Shown here in pieces: positions 8,690 through 17,355 of a DNA stretch of 64,000 nucleotides. Each line of letters begins with the position of its first letter. The stretch's first letter is position 1. Where the stretch lies: assembly GCF_003284585.1 (NCBI RefSeq), contig NZ_QKRX01000001.1, positions 310,001-374,000 on the forward strand. Reading direction: 5' to 3'. The notes beneath the pieces are model-generated. The model saw only the letters and a list, made by a program, of their open reading frames with translations, was not told where the DNA came from and made no database searches. A program made the translations under genes and the position numbers. The stretch comes from Nitrincola tibetensis. GTDB taxonomy: Bacteria; Pseudomonadota; Gammaproteobacteria; Pseudomonadales; Balneatricaceae.

Positions 8690-8722
8690 TCTCTTGATGA
8701 TATAAAAACAAGCGAGACGCTC

Positions 8723-10852
8723 ATGAACACACCTTCAGACTTATCATCCATCCGTGATGAGGATGCTCCTGTTTCTAACGAACGCGAGCAGCATCCTATA
8801 CTCTCCAAAGTATTTTACGGTTTAGCCATTATTATTGCGTTATGGCACATTTATACCAACACACTCGGCACTGTCTCAGAGCTTTGGAATAGCGTGATAC
8901 ATTTTGCAGCATTTGGTTTGTTGGCTGCACTGACGATTCCTGCAATTAGGACCACTCGACAAAGCACAGGACGAGTCGTTTTGGCTGTGGATATCCTATT
9001 GGGTTTGGCAGCTGTCTCCTGCGCTCTATATCTGATGCTATTTGAAAACAACCTATATGCGCGAGGCGTTGTTTTTAATGGATGGGATTGGTTTTTTTCA
9101 ATTTTAGCTGTGGCGTTGATTCTAGAGTTTGCTCGAAGAGCAACTGGATGGTTTATTCCGACCTTGGCGTTTGTTGCACTAACCTATGTTCCCGTTTGGG
9201 GCGCTTGGGTGAGTGGTATGTTCCACTTTCCAGGGTTAACCTGGGAAACAACATTGTATAGAAGCTTTATTGCTGGCGAAGGGATGTTGGGCTCAATCGC
9301 CAATATTTCTTGGTCGTTTGTCTTTATGTTTATCCTCTTTGGCGCCTTTCTAATTAAATCTGGTGCGGGTGATTTTATTATCGATATTGCGAAAGCCGTG
9401 GCTGGACGATTCATCGGTGGGCCAGGTTTAGTTGCTGTGTTTAGCTCCGGCTTGATGGGGTCGGTATCCGGTTCATCAGTCGCGAACACCGTTTCAACCG
9501 GTGTCATTACGATCCCTTTAATGCGAAAAGCAGGTTTTCCGGCAAAATTCGCCGCAGGTGTGGAAGCCGCGGCTTCAACGGGTGGGCAGCTAATGCCGCC
9601 AATTATGGGGGCTGGTGCATTTATTATGGCATCCTATACCCAGTTGCCTTATCTCACGATTATAGCTTACGCAGCGTTGCCAGCCTTACTGTATTTTTTG
9701 TCGGTTGCGATGTTCGTTCGAGTTGAAGCTCGCCGTTCGGGTGTGCAAAAAGTTGAAGAAAATCCACCGAAGGTGATTGATGTCTTCAAGAAGGGTTGGC
9801 ATTGCTTGTTGCCAATCGCTGTATTGGTTACTGCGCTGATTTACGGGTTTACACCGACCTATTCCGCAGGTATTGCGATTATATCGGTGATTGTTGCTTC
9901 TTGGTTATCCAGTAACCCCATGAATTTGAAAGATGTCATGGACTCTTTGGTTCTGGGTACGCGCAATATGGTGACCACGGCGATTTTGTTGTTGACGGTG
10001 GGCTTGATTGTGAATGTCGTTTCAACGACAGGCATCGGCAACACCTTCTCATTGTTAGTCACGGATTGGGCTGGCGGTAGTTTGTTTATAACTATCGTGC
10101 TCATTGCATTGGCTTCTTTGATTTTGGGCATGGGATTGCCAGTAACGGCAGCTTATATAGTGCTGGCAACTCTATCTGCACCAGCACTCTATGTGCTAAT
10201 TGCAGAAAGCCAGTTACTGTCTTTATTAATGTCAGGCCAATTACCACAGCAGGCTCAAGCGATATTTATGCTCGCGGCACCTGATGCTATGAGTCTATTA
10301 AGTGCGCCAATGGATACAGAAACGGCTCAGTCCTTGTTGGCTGCTGTTCCACCTGACTTTAAAACGACATTGTTACAGCAGGCGCTTTCTCCCCATGCAT
10401 TGGGTATGGCACTGTTGTCCGCACATATGATCATTTTCTGGTTATCGCAAGACTCAAACGTGACCCCACCTGTATGTCTGACGGCGTTTGCAGCAGCAGC
10501 AATTGCAAAGACCCCTCCTATGGCGACAGGCTTTACGGCTTGGAAAATTTCAAAAGGCTTATACATTATTCCGGTTTTATTTGCCTACACCAGCTTCATT
10601 GGTGGCAGTAACATCGAAATAATTAAAATATTCTTCTTCGCCTTGTTTGGCATCTATGCATTGGTTGCGGCGATGGAAGGCTATTTGGAGCATCCGTTGA
10701 ACCTGTTTCTGCGTGCAGTATTAGCCGTTATCGGATTATCCATGCTTTGGCCGCATGGATTACTTCTGATAGATCTCGCAGGCTTGATTGCGTTTCTTGC
10801 AATGTTTGCTTGGAGTTATAAAACCAATCCACCTAAGTTGCAGGCGGCTTAA
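8723..10852 (+). CDS. TRAP transporter fused permease (4TM/12TM)
   Basis: Inner-membrane permease of 709 residues in which the small DctQ-like and large DctM-like subunits are fused, the standard partner of TAXI binding proteins. Hydrophobic segments run along almost the whole length after a polar N-terminus of about 30 residues. The DctM-type segments GSVSGSSVANTVSTG (near 250) and AASTGGQLMPPIMGAGAF (near 285-302) are visible, as is GMGLPVTAAYI near 471. Uptake is expected to be driven by a Na+ gradient, which fits the Na+-handling genes elsewhere in the window. The next gene starts five bases after the stop. Confidence 0.93.
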   Translation: MNTPSDLSSIRDEDAPVSNEREQHPILSKVFYGLAIIIALWHIYTNTLGTVSELWNSVIHFAAFGLLAALTIPAIRTTRQSTGRVVLAVDILLGLAAVSCALYLMLFENNLYARGVVFNGWDWFFSILAVALILEFARRATGWFIPTLAFVALTYVPVWGAWVSGMFHFPGLTWETTLYRSFIAGEGMLGSIANISWSFVFMFILFGAFLIKSGAGDFIIDIAKAVAGRFIGGPGLVAVFSSGLMGSVSGSSVANTVSTGVITIPLMRKAGFPAKFAAGVEAAASTGGQLMPPIMGAGAFIMASYTQLPYLTIIAYAALPALLYFLSVAMFVRVEARRSGVQKVEENPPKVIDVFKKGWHCLLPIAVLVTALIYGFTPTYSAGIAIISVIVASWLSSNPMNLKDVMDSLVLGTRNMVTTAILLLTVGLIVNVVSTTGIGNTFSLLVTDWAGGSLFITIVLIALASLILGMGLPVTAAYIVLATLSAPALYVLIAESQLLSLLMSGQLPQQAQAIFMLAAPDAMSLLSAPMDTETAQSLLAAVPPDFKTTLLQQALSPHALGMALLSAHMIIFWLSQDSNVTPPVCLTAFAAAAIAKTPPMATGFTAWKISKGLYIIPVLFAYTSFIGGSNIEIIKIFFFALFGIYALVAAMEGYLEHPLNLFLRAVLAVIGLSMLWPHGLLLIDLAGLIAFLAMFAWSYKTNPPKLQAA

Positions 10853-10857
10853 TCTTC

Positions 10858-11613
10858 ATGACGTTAATTGAGGCGCTAATACTGGTTGCTGTGGGTGGGT
10901 TAACTGGCTTTATGAATGTGATATCGGCAGGCGGATCAATGATTACCTTGCCAGTGCTCATGTTTATGGGGTTGGATAGCGCAACCGCCAATGGGACGAA
11001 CCGAGTCGGCATCGTTTTGCAGAATGCAACCGCTGTAACGCGCTTCAGAAAAGCAGGGCACAAGGATGTGCGGCTCGCCTTAAAATTGTCGATTCCGGCG
11101 GTATTAGGTTCCTTGTTCGGTGCATGGCTTGCCACCAAAGTGGGGGATGCTTTATTTCAATGGATTTTGATTGTCGTGATGGTGGGATGCTCAATCCTTA
11201 TGGTGATGCCGCAACCTAAAAATCTTCGCACTGAGCCACTCAAAGACAGTCATTTAACACCCATGGTGTACTTGGCGATGCTGGTCATTGGTTTTTATGG
11301 TGGATTTATTCAAGTGGCGGTTGGCATCTTGTTTATTGTTATGTTGTACCGGCTTCTTAAAATCGACCTGGTTCAAGTCAATATCCTGAAGGTCTTGATT
11401 GTGCTGGTATATATGGTGCCCGCACTTGGTGTTTTTATTCACTCAGGACATGTGGCTTGGAGCTATGGTTTAGTATTGGCTGTGGGAAGCATGTTAGGTG
11501 CTTGGATGGCCGCCAGGGTGACTTTGAGTCCTGACGGTGCCAAGTGGATTCAGCGCTTTACCTTAGCGGTTATTGTGATCATTATTGTAAAGCTGATTAT
11601 CGATCTCGTTTAA
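10858..11613 (+). CDS. TauE/SafE-family membrane permease
   Basis: Eight-segment-type membrane protein of 251 residues with the family N-terminus GLTGFMNVISAGGSMITLP and a second, inverted-repeat half beginning GFYGGFIQVAVGILFIVM. The family includes exporters of sulfite, sulfoacetate or other organosulfur anions, though many members are uncharacterised. It starts five bases after the TRAP permease stop with no ribosome site of its own, so it is probably coupled to it and serves the same metabolism. This raises the possibility that the TRAP substrate is a sulfonate, an inference only. Confidence 0.88.
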   Translation: MTLIEALILVAVGGLTGFMNVISAGGSMITLPVLMFMGLDSATANGTNRVGIVLQNATAVTRFRKAGHKDVRLALKLSIPAVLGSLFGAWLATKVGDALFQWILIVVMVGCSILMVMPQPKNLRTEPLKDSHLTPMVYLAMLVIGFYGGFIQVAVGILFIVMLYRLLKIDLVQVNILKVLIVLVYMVPALGVFIHSGHVAWSYGLVLAVGSMLGAWMAARVTLSPDGAKWIQRFTLAVIVIIIVKLIIDLV

Positions 11614-11641
11614 GGAGGCTTGGCTCTTAAGAGCGGAGCCC

Positions 11642-12136
11642 TTAGACACGATTGATCGGTAACTCAAGGCTTTCTTTCACGCTTTCCATCACGATATAGC
11701 TTTTAGAGTTTTTGACTCCAGGTAGCTTCAATAGCATATCGCCGAGCAGTTCACGGTAGTGTGAAATGTCTTCTAAACGGGCTTTGACCAGGTAGTCCGC
11801 ATCCCCCGACACCAGATGGCACTCAAGAATGTAGGGCAGTTCCATAACGGCTTTACTAAAGCGCTCGAACGCATCGGCTGATTGATAGGAGAGCGAAATC
11901 TCGACAAACACCAACATGTCATACCCCAATAACGTTGGGTTGACATGAGCGTGATAGCCCATAATAAATTTGTTACGTTCAAGCCTTTTTACGCGCTCCA
12001 TGCAGGGGGTCGTGGATAATCCTACGCGATCGGCTAACTCGGTATACGAAATACGGCCTTCCTTTTGTAAAACATTGAGAATGTGGCGATCAATGCGATC
12101 TAACTTTTTTAGATTGTTGCTTGAGGGCTTTTCCAT
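11642..12136 (-). CDS. Lrp/AsnC-family regulator (DadR/Lrp-like)
   Basis: Transcription factor of 164 residues. An N-terminal helix-turn-helix (about residues 28-58, ISYTELADRVGLSTTPCMERVKRL) is followed by the ligand-binding RAM domain, including the segment HLVSGDADYLVKAR. It is divergent from ridA-alr across a 239-base AT-rich gap, an arrangement like the D-alanine catabolic loci in which an Lrp-type regulator (DadR) controls dadA and dadX. Regulation of ridA-alr in response to alanine or another amino acid is therefore likely but unproven. A global Lrp role cannot be excluded. Confidence 0.9.
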   Translation of the reverse strand: MEKPSSNNLKKLDRIDRHILNVLQKEGRISYTELADRVGLSTTPCMERVKRLERNKFIMGYHAHVNPTLLGYDMLVFVEISLSYQSADAFERFSKAVMELPYILECHLVSGDADYLVKARLEDISHYRELLGDMLLKLPGVKNSKSYIVMESVKESLELPINRV

Positions 12137-12375
12137 CTGAATTTTCCTGTTTTTATAAGTTTTTCAGAAGAATTACTGGATTAATGAGTAATTATAAATA
12201 ATGTTTCTGCTAATTCTGTCTTAAAATAAGAAATAAATCTATGGCCGAAATAAAAAATGATCTAGGCAGAGGCAGTCTTTGCCAGGTTGTTTACAATAGA
12301 GGTTACCTGACCGAGAGTGGCAGGTGCACGAAGGCTTTAAATCTACATAAATCTACAGGTTAAGGAAATAAACAG

Positions 12376-12762
12376 ATGTCTAATAAAAGCATTATTTCAA
12401 CTGAAAACGCTCCAGCTGCAATCGGTCCGTATTCTCAAGCGGTTAAAGCAGGTGACACTGTCTATTTGTCGGGCCAAATCCCCTTAGACCCAGCGACTAT
12501 GGAAATGGTCACTGAAAGTTTTGAAGCGCAAGCTGTGCGTGTATTCGAAAACTTAAAAGCGGTTGCTGAAGCGGCAGGTGGATCATTAAATGATTGTGTC
12601 AAGTTAACCATTTTGTTGACCGATCTAGGCAACTTTGCCGCTGTGAATGAAATCATGTCACGTTACTTCACTGCACCTTATCCTGCACGTGCGGCGTATG
12701 CGGTAAAAGCCTTACCAAAAGGTGCCGATGTTGAAGTCGAAGGCGTCATGTACTTAGGTTAA
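12376..12762 (+). CDS. ridA: RidA enamine/imine deaminase
   Basis: RidA hydrolyses reactive 2-aminoacrylate and related enamines released by PLP enzymes, protecting other PLP enzymes such as alanine racemase. At 128 residues it has the normal length. The N-terminal segment [14 protein letters not shown] and the C-terminal [20 protein letters not shown] are family signatures; the Arg in ARAAY is the substrate-carboxylate ligand. AAGGAAAT precedes the ATG. Alanine racemase follows 27 bases downstream, so the pair is probably co-transcribed and functionally linked. Confidence 0.96.
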   Translation: MSNKSIISTENAPAAIGPYSQAVKAGDTVYLSGQIPLDPATMEMVTESFEAQAVRVFENLKAVAEAAGGSLNDCVKLTILLTDLGNFAAVNEIMSRYFTAPYPARAAYAVKALPKGADVEVEGVMYLG

Positions 12763-12789
12763 TCGGCAGCATGTTCAGGAGCAGAATGA

Positions 12790-13881
12790 ATGGCACGAAA
12801 TCTTCAAGCTGAAATTAATTTGGCGGCGATTCGTCACAATTATCAGTTGGCTAAATCTCAAGCCAAAATGGCTAAAGCGGTTGCGATTATCAAAGCAGAT
12901 GCCTACGGACACGGTGCTGTTCAGGTAGCTAAGAGCTTGTCTGGAATAGCGGATGCCTTTGGTGTTGCGGCGATCGAGGAAGCGCTGGAGCTTAGAGAGG
13001 CGGGTATTAAAGAGCCGATTCTATTGCTTGAGGGTTTTTTTGAAACCGAAGAGCTCAAGCTGATTATTCAGCATCGTTTATGGTCGGCCATTCATAGCCT
13101 TGAACAGATAGATCGATTAGAGGCGTTCCTCGACTCTCATCCAGCCGAGGGCTTGTGTCTTTGGTTGAAAGTCGACTCGGGAATGCATCGCTTAGGTGTA
13201 AATCCAGCCGATTTTAATCAGGCATGGTCACGTTTGAAGGCACGCAGAGAAGTTGCAGAGCTAGTGGTCATGAGCCACTTTGCCTGTGCGGATGAGCCCG
13301 AGCGTCCAGACACCTATAAGCAGATTGAGACGATGTCTCGCTGTTTAGAAGGGATTGATGCGAAGGTTAGCTTATCAAATTCAGCAGGCGTTATGCACTG
13401 GCCGCAAGCTCATCATGATTGGTTACGCCCCGGCATTATGCTTTACGGTGCAAGCCCCTTCGACGATGGGCATGCATTAGAGGCCAGCCAACAACCTGCT
13501 ATGACGTTGACAACACAGGTCATTGCGATTCGTGATGTACCAGCTGGAGATGCCGTTGGGTACGGTGCCAGTTTTGTCTGTGATGTACCTATGCGCATTG
13601 GTACGTTGGCAGTGGGATACGCCGATGGCTATTCCCGACATGCCCCTGCCGGAACGCCAGTGGTGGTCAATGGGCAACGTACTCGGATTGTTGGACGTGT
13701 TTCCATGGATATGATTACGATTGACTTAACGAATCGCGCTGATGTTCAAGTGGGTGATTCCGTTGAGTTATGGGGAGAGCAGTTGAGCATTAATGAAGTG
13801 GCTAAATACTGCAGCACTATTCCTTATACTCTGCTAAGTGGTCTGACTCGTCGAGTCAAGCGCATCTACAAAGATCAATAG
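12790..13881 (+). CDS. alr: Alanine racemase (Alr/DadX)
   Basis: PLP enzyme interconverting L- and D-alanine, for peptidoglycan or for D-alanine catabolism. The PLP lysine is Lys35 in AVAIIKADAYGHG, and the second catalytic base is Tyr258 in AVGYGASF. Length is 363 residues, typical. GGAG eleven bases upstream of the ATG is a plausible ribosome site. Placement with ridA and an Lrp-type regulator suggests the catabolic DadX type, but dadA (D-amino acid dehydrogenase), expected in such loci, is missing here, so the biosynthetic role is not excluded. Confidence 0.96.
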   Translation: MARNLQAEINLAAIRHNYQLAKSQAKMAKAVAIIKADAYGHGAVQVAKSLSGIADAFGVAAIEEALELREAGIKEPILLLEGFFETEELKLIIQHRLWSAIHSLEQIDRLEAFLDSHPAEGLCLWLKVDSGMHRLGVNPADFNQAWSRLKARREVAELVVMSHFACADEPERPDTYKQIETMSRCLEGIDAKVSLSNSAGVMHWPQAHHDWLRPGIMLYGASPFDDGHALEASQQPAMTLTTQVIAIRDVPAGDAVGYGASFVCDVPMRIGTLAVGYADGYSRHAPAGTPVVVNGQRTRIVGRVSMDMITIDLTNRADVQVGDSVELWGEQLSINEVAKYCSTIPYTLLSGLTRRVKRIYKDQ

Positions 13882-13885
13882 CTCT

Positions 13886-13918
13886 AAGTAGGGAGGGGTA
13901 TCCCTCCCTACTTATTTT
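13886..13918. terminator. Bidirectional terminator between alr and the receiver gene
   Basis: AAGTAGGGAGGG (13886-13897), loop GTAT, CCCTCCCTACTT (13902-13913): a perfect 12-bp stem followed by ATTTTAT. It lies between two convergent genes and overlaps neither reading frame. Confidence 0.9.
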
Positions 13919-14711
13919 ATTCAAGCAAGCGATTTAATAGCTTTTTAACCAGCTCAGGTTCAAAAGGCTTGTCTAGCATGGCGTTTACACCGCTTTGGGC
14001 AACATTACTGAGATGAGTATGGCTAGCCTCAGATGTCACCATCAGAACGGGGATGTGCGTTAGTAATGCATTGTCACGTATATACTCGGCAAGCTGCAGC
14101 CCATTGATTTCAGGCATGTTGTAGTCGGTGACGATTAAGTCAAAGGTTTCATCGTGCAATATTTCAATTGCAGCTGCACCATCCTCAGCTTGGGTAATGT
14201 TTTCAATGCCGAGGTTTTTCAACACGCGCGTGATCATTTTGCGTGCCATCTTGCTGTCGTCTACAACCAATACCTTTAGCGTTTCAGGGTCATAGCACTG
14301 AAGGTCTAATTCGCTGGTACTGAGTAAATCCAAAGTGGCATTTATTGCTGAACGGATGCCTTCACGCGTAAAAGGCTTGGGTAAAATTGCGATCACACCT
14401 GATTGTTTGAAGGTGTCTAGCTGCTCATGACGTGTCTCACTTGAAATGAGCATAAAGGGGATGTCTATCCAACTAGGGTCAGCTCTCAGTGCTTCCAATA
14501 AGTCATCGGCATTGCCATCCGAAAAATGAAGAGCGCTTATAATCAAGTCGGGCCGAATACTCGAAATAGATGCTAGCGCATCTTTTATGGATCGGACACC
14601 ATCGATCGAAGTTACGCCTTCATCAGTCAGCTGTTGAGTAATTATTTTGCGTTGAACGGCTGAGGGTTCAGCCAGTAAAACATTCAGCTGCGATGCGGAC
14701 AAGGTTCGCAT
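13917..14711 (-). CDS. Double-receiver response regulator, no output domain
   Basis: A 264-residue protein made of two CheY-like receiver domains. The second (about 145-264) is canonical: Asp151-Asp152, phosphoacceptor Asp196 in LIVTDYNMP, Thr/Ser226-227 and Lys248 in LDKPF. The first (about 9-130) lacks the phosphoacceptor: the aligned position is Ala60 in DLIISALHF, and only Glu15 remains of the acidic pair, though Lys112 is kept. It likely works as a phosphotransfer or protein-binding module, with the first domain as a constitutive dimerisation or docking surface. No kinase gene is adjacent. Confidence 0.88.
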   Translation of the reverse strand: MRTLSASQLNVLLAEPSAVQRKIITQQLTDEGVTSIDGVRSIKDALASISSIRPDLIISALHFSDGNADDLLEALRADPSWIDIPFMLISSETRHEQLDTFKQSGVIAILPKPFTREGIRSAINATLDLLSTSELDLQCYDPETLKVLVVDDSKMARKMITRVLKNLGIENITQAEDGAAAIEILHDETFDLIVTDYNMPEINGLQLAEYIRDNALLTHIPVLMVTSEASHTHLSNVAQSGVNAMLDKPFEPELVKKLLNRLLE

Positions 14712-14767
14712 ATGAGACTCCTTTTACACAGAGTGAGTCATTGAACAATAATGGTTTATTTCACACA

Positions 14768-15307
14768 TTACCAATCTAAATCGTCTGGTATTGCATAATC
14801 AGCGTATTCGGCCTCTTCCGCCGCGATTTGTTTTTTACGTTCTTCTTCATCTTGAACAACCGCGAGCGGATCACGTTGGATAATGCGTTGGGCGATATCC
14901 GTTGGTACCAAAATAAACTTAGCCTCTACGGCCACGAGAGTGAGCTGCTTAAGCGCTAATTGCTTTTGCAATGCACTGTCGATCCAAATGTGTTTAACCT
15001 TGCTGTCATAGATAAAGTTATAGCGTACATCTGCCTGCGAGGGTGGGCGAACTTGGTGTTGTTGAGCCAGTTGCTTGATTTCAGCAAGAGCCGCTTTACG
15101 ATCTTGTTCTTTTTTACGCTGTTCGTTTAATAGACGGTCTTTTTCTATTTTTTCAAGTCTAGCAGCCTCAAGATGCTGAGCGGTTGCTTGATCGGTCGGC
15201 GGTTTTTTCTGTTTCTTTTGCTTGCGCTGGTCTAACTCAACCTGTTTTGCTTGTTTTTTTGATGCAACGCCTGCTTTCAGAAGTTGATCTTTTAAAGATC
15301 CTGCCAT
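14768..15307 (-). CDS. DUF2058 family protein (YaiL-like)
   Basis: Nucleoprotein/polynucleotide-associated family of unknown molecular function, widespread in gammaproteobacteria. The start chosen is the ATG at 15307, giving MAGSLKDQLLKAG, the conserved N-terminus of the family; the longer frame to 15391 adds 28 residues unlike the family. The 179-residue product has a highly charged helical region rich in K, Q, R and E (about 15-85), probably a coiled coil, then a conserved globular part with VRYNFIYDSKVKHIWID. The C-terminus is acidic. Confidence 0.88.
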   Translation of the reverse strand: MAGSLKDQLLKAGVASKKQAKQVELDQRKQKKQKKPPTDQATAQHLEAARLEKIEKDRLLNEQRKKEQDRKAALAEIKQLAQQHQVRPPSQADVRYNFIYDSKVKHIWIDSALQKQLALKQLTLVAVEAKFILVPTDIAQRIIQRDPLAVVQDEEERKKQIAAEEAEYADYAIPDDLDW

Positions 15308-15440
15308 AGTCGAATTCCAAAACGATTCATACAGTAAACGCTTACTATAACATAGATGTAAAAGAGGGTAAGCGTCACAAGGTGACTTCATTCAGAGAAG
15401 GGAGTATGTAAGGATTGGATCAATAAACCTGTGATAAAAT

Positions 15441-15469
15441 TTGCAAAAAGCCTTTTTCCTGCTTATACT
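15441..15469 (+). promoter_or_regulatory. Sigma-70 promoter of the 4.5S RNA gene
   Basis: TTGCAA (15441-15446) and TATACT (15464-15469) with an ideal 17-base spacer. Predicted start near 15476, about 30 nt before the mature RNA 5' end, so 5' processing would be needed. Confidence 0.75.
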
Positions 15470-15504
15470 TCGCGCCTGTTAATTGAGATTAGCAGCTACG
15501 CAAT

Positions 15505-15614
15505 GGTAGCTCTGCCGGTCCTTTCGCAACGATAAACCGTGAACCTGGTCAGGCCCGGAAGGGAGCAGCCACAGCGGCGATCTCGTGTGCCGAAATGTGG
15601 CTGGTGGAGCTGCC
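15505..15614 (+). ncRNA. ffs: Signal recognition particle 4.5S RNA
   Basis: RNA component of the signal recognition particle, which binds Ffh and targets membrane proteins. The conserved domain IV is plain: the segment around GGTCAGGCCCGGAAGGGAGC (15547-15566) holds the GGAA tetraloop and the asymmetric loop that contacts Ffh, continued by AGCAGCCA. The ends pair: GGTAGCTC (15505-15512) with GAGCTGCC (15607-15614). A run of six T (15628-15633) a short distance after the closing stem probably ends transcription. Length is about 110 nt, as in other gammaproteobacteria. Confidence 0.96.
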
Positions 15615-15787
15615 TCCAACACCTTCCTTTTTTCTCGTTTCTGATTCAATTTACTGTTTTACGTCAATGCCTCTTTTATTCACATAAAAGTTAATGCATC
15701 ACTTATAAGCCTTGATTTCAATAAAGTGTATCGAGCAGATCTTCCTGCACCCTAGAGGTTTAGATCATTTTAAATATGTGGTCCTTT

Positions 15788-16714
15788 TTACGTCCAAAAA
15801 TAGCGAATAATATGAAAATAGACGGGGGCTGCAAAGCAGACTGAATCAATTCGATCAAGCATGCCGCCATGCCCTTGAATCATCGCGCCCCAATCTTTCA
15901 CCCCTCGATCTCTTTTTATCGCTGACATAACAAGGCCACCAGCAAAGCCAAGGGCATTGACTATTAATGCAATGATAAGTGCTTCGCTGAAGCTAAACGG
16001 CGTTATCCAATACAAAGCGCCGCCCACCAGCGTTGCTAAAAATACACCACCTACGAGACCTTCTAGGGTTTTGGAGGGCGACAGGCTTGGTGCGACTTTG
16101 TGTTTTCCCAGAAGTTTGCCGCAAACATATTGGAAAACATCTGAGAGTTGAACCACTAAAATTAACCAAGCGATTAACAGTAAATTGCGTCCTTCGTAGC
16201 CTGATATCTCAAGTGTTAAGAGTGCAGGTACAGAGGAGATACAATAGACGGCAATCATTAAACCCCATTGAACCTTGGCTGTTCTTTCTAAAAAGTGGTG
16301 GGTGTCCCCACCAATTGAGGCCAATATCGGCAGAAGTAAGAACACATATACAGGAATGAAAATAGAAAAAAGACCATACCAATCTATGGCGATTAAAAAA
16401 TATTGAACGGGGAGGGCGACGTAGAATGCGACGAGTAAGGCCCAGTAGTCTCCACGCCGTGTGGGTAATAGAGTTAAAAACTCACGCAAGGCATAAAAAG
16501 AAATGCCTAAGAAAAGCAAAATAACCGCGTATTTTCCTGCAGCAAATGCAACACCAAGAACGATCACCATTAACCACCAAGCATAGATGCGCTGATTAAG
16601 GTTATCGATGACTCCGGTCTTACCTTGTTTCCAAGCAAGAAACTGCCCGATCAGTGTGGCTAAAAGTAAAAAAGCACCTAGCCCTGCAAAAAGTAACAGC
16701 GTGGTCTGGTTCAT
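15788..16714 (-). CDS. CdsA-family phosphatidate cytidylyltransferase
   Basis: Makes CDP-diacylglycerol from phosphatidate and CTP. The 308-residue product is strongly hydrophobic with about eight membrane segments. The family signature is at the C-terminus: SAIKRDRGVKDWG followed by GHGGMLDRIDS, with the conserved Lys, Asp and Gly residues, preceded by SPSKTLEGLVGG. Its ATG overlaps the PlsC stop by four bases (ATGA). The gene is last of a lipid set (CDP-alcohol phosphotransferase, PlsC, CdsA) resembling the accessory ynb-type phospholipid genes of E. coli, so it may be a second, non-essential CdsA rather than the main enzyme, which elsewhere sits near uppS and dxr. Confidence 0.9.
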   Translation of the reverse strand: MNQTTLLLFAGLGAFLLLATLIGQFLAWKQGKTGVIDNLNQRIYAWWLMVIVLGVAFAAGKYAVILLFLGISFYALREFLTLLPTRRGDYWALLVAFYVALPVQYFLIAIDWYGLFSIFIPVYVFLLLPILASIGGDTHHFLERTAKVQWGLMIAVYCISSVPALLTLEISGYEGRNLLLIAWLILVVQLSDVFQYVCGKLLGKHKVAPSLSPSKTLEGLVGGVFLATLVGGALYWITPFSFSEALIIALIVNALGFAGGLVMSAIKRDRGVKDWGAMIQGHGGMLDRIDSVCFAAPVYFHIIRYFWT

Positions 16715-17340
16715 GTTGGTGTGTCCTGTTGCAAAGCGGTAAGCGCGGTTGTGGCAAACTCTATAGTGGCTGCCTTGTTCGTTTTAGGCGCTACACAAAA
16801 CCGGGGGCCAAAGTTCAATGTGCAAAGTAGAGGTAAGGGAAGCGGATAACCTTTAGGCATTGCACGGTTAAGGTTGGTGATCCAAACGGGTTGAAGGATG
16901 AGGCTCGGATGTTGCTGAGTTAAATAGAAAAGACCCGATTTGAATGGAAGTAAGTCAGCATCTGTTAGGTTGCGGGTACCTTCAGGGAAAAATATCAGCG
17001 AGTCACCTTGATTTAAGGCATCGAACAAGGGGGTTAAGGGGCTGTCGCCAGAGGTGTTGCCATCCCGAGCAATCAATACGCCATTAAACACTTGGTGGAT
17101 AATAAAGCGCCTGAGTGGAGTTTTACCCCAATAGTCTGCACCCGCTACAGGGCGTGTTTGCTGTCTAATGTGTGCAGGAAGGGTTGCCCAAAGCAGTACA
17201 AAATCACCATGACTGGTGTGATTTGCATAATAAAGGGTAGGCTTGGAGTTTTGTTCAAATGAAAACTCTCCGTGCGCTCTGGCCCCTGTAATAAACTTCG
17301 CTAACCCGAGAATCAAAGAGCGTAATAAAGTGGCAAGCAT
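16711..17340 (-). CDS. PlsC-family lysophospholipid acyltransferase
   Basis: Acylates a lysophospholipid or glycerol phosphate using acyl-ACP or acyl-CoA. The HX4D catalytic motif is His41 to Asp46 in NHTSHGD, and the acceptor-binding motif FFPEGTRN lies near 118-125. The 209-residue length is on the short side for 1-acylglycerol-3-phosphate acyltransferase. A hydrophobic N-terminus would anchor it to the inner membrane. It overlaps the CdsA-type gene and follows the CDP-alcohol phosphotransferase gene by 15 bases, so the three are almost certainly one transcript making a particular phospholipid. Confidence 0.9.
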   Translation of the reverse strand: MLATLLRSLILGLAKFITGARAHGEFSFEQNSKPTLYYANHTSHGDFVLLWATLPAHIRQQTRPVAGADYWGKTPLRRFIIHQVFNGVLIARDGNTSGDSPLTPLFDALNQGDSLIFFPEGTRNLTDADLLPFKSGLFYLTQQHPSLILQPVWITNLNRAMPKGYPLPLPLLCTLNFGPRFCVAPKTNKAATIEFATTALTALQQDTPT

Positions 17341-17355
17341 GTCTTATCGACCTCG

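Noticed and set aside
12137-12375. Lrp consensus site CAGAAGAATTACTG
   Set aside because: Too many mismatches and wrong length compared with the published consensus; kept only as AT-rich context.
15957-16359. Two plus-strand frames opposite the CdsA-type gene
   Set aside because: They lie wholly within a clear membrane enzyme gene on the other strand and encode no recognisable protein.
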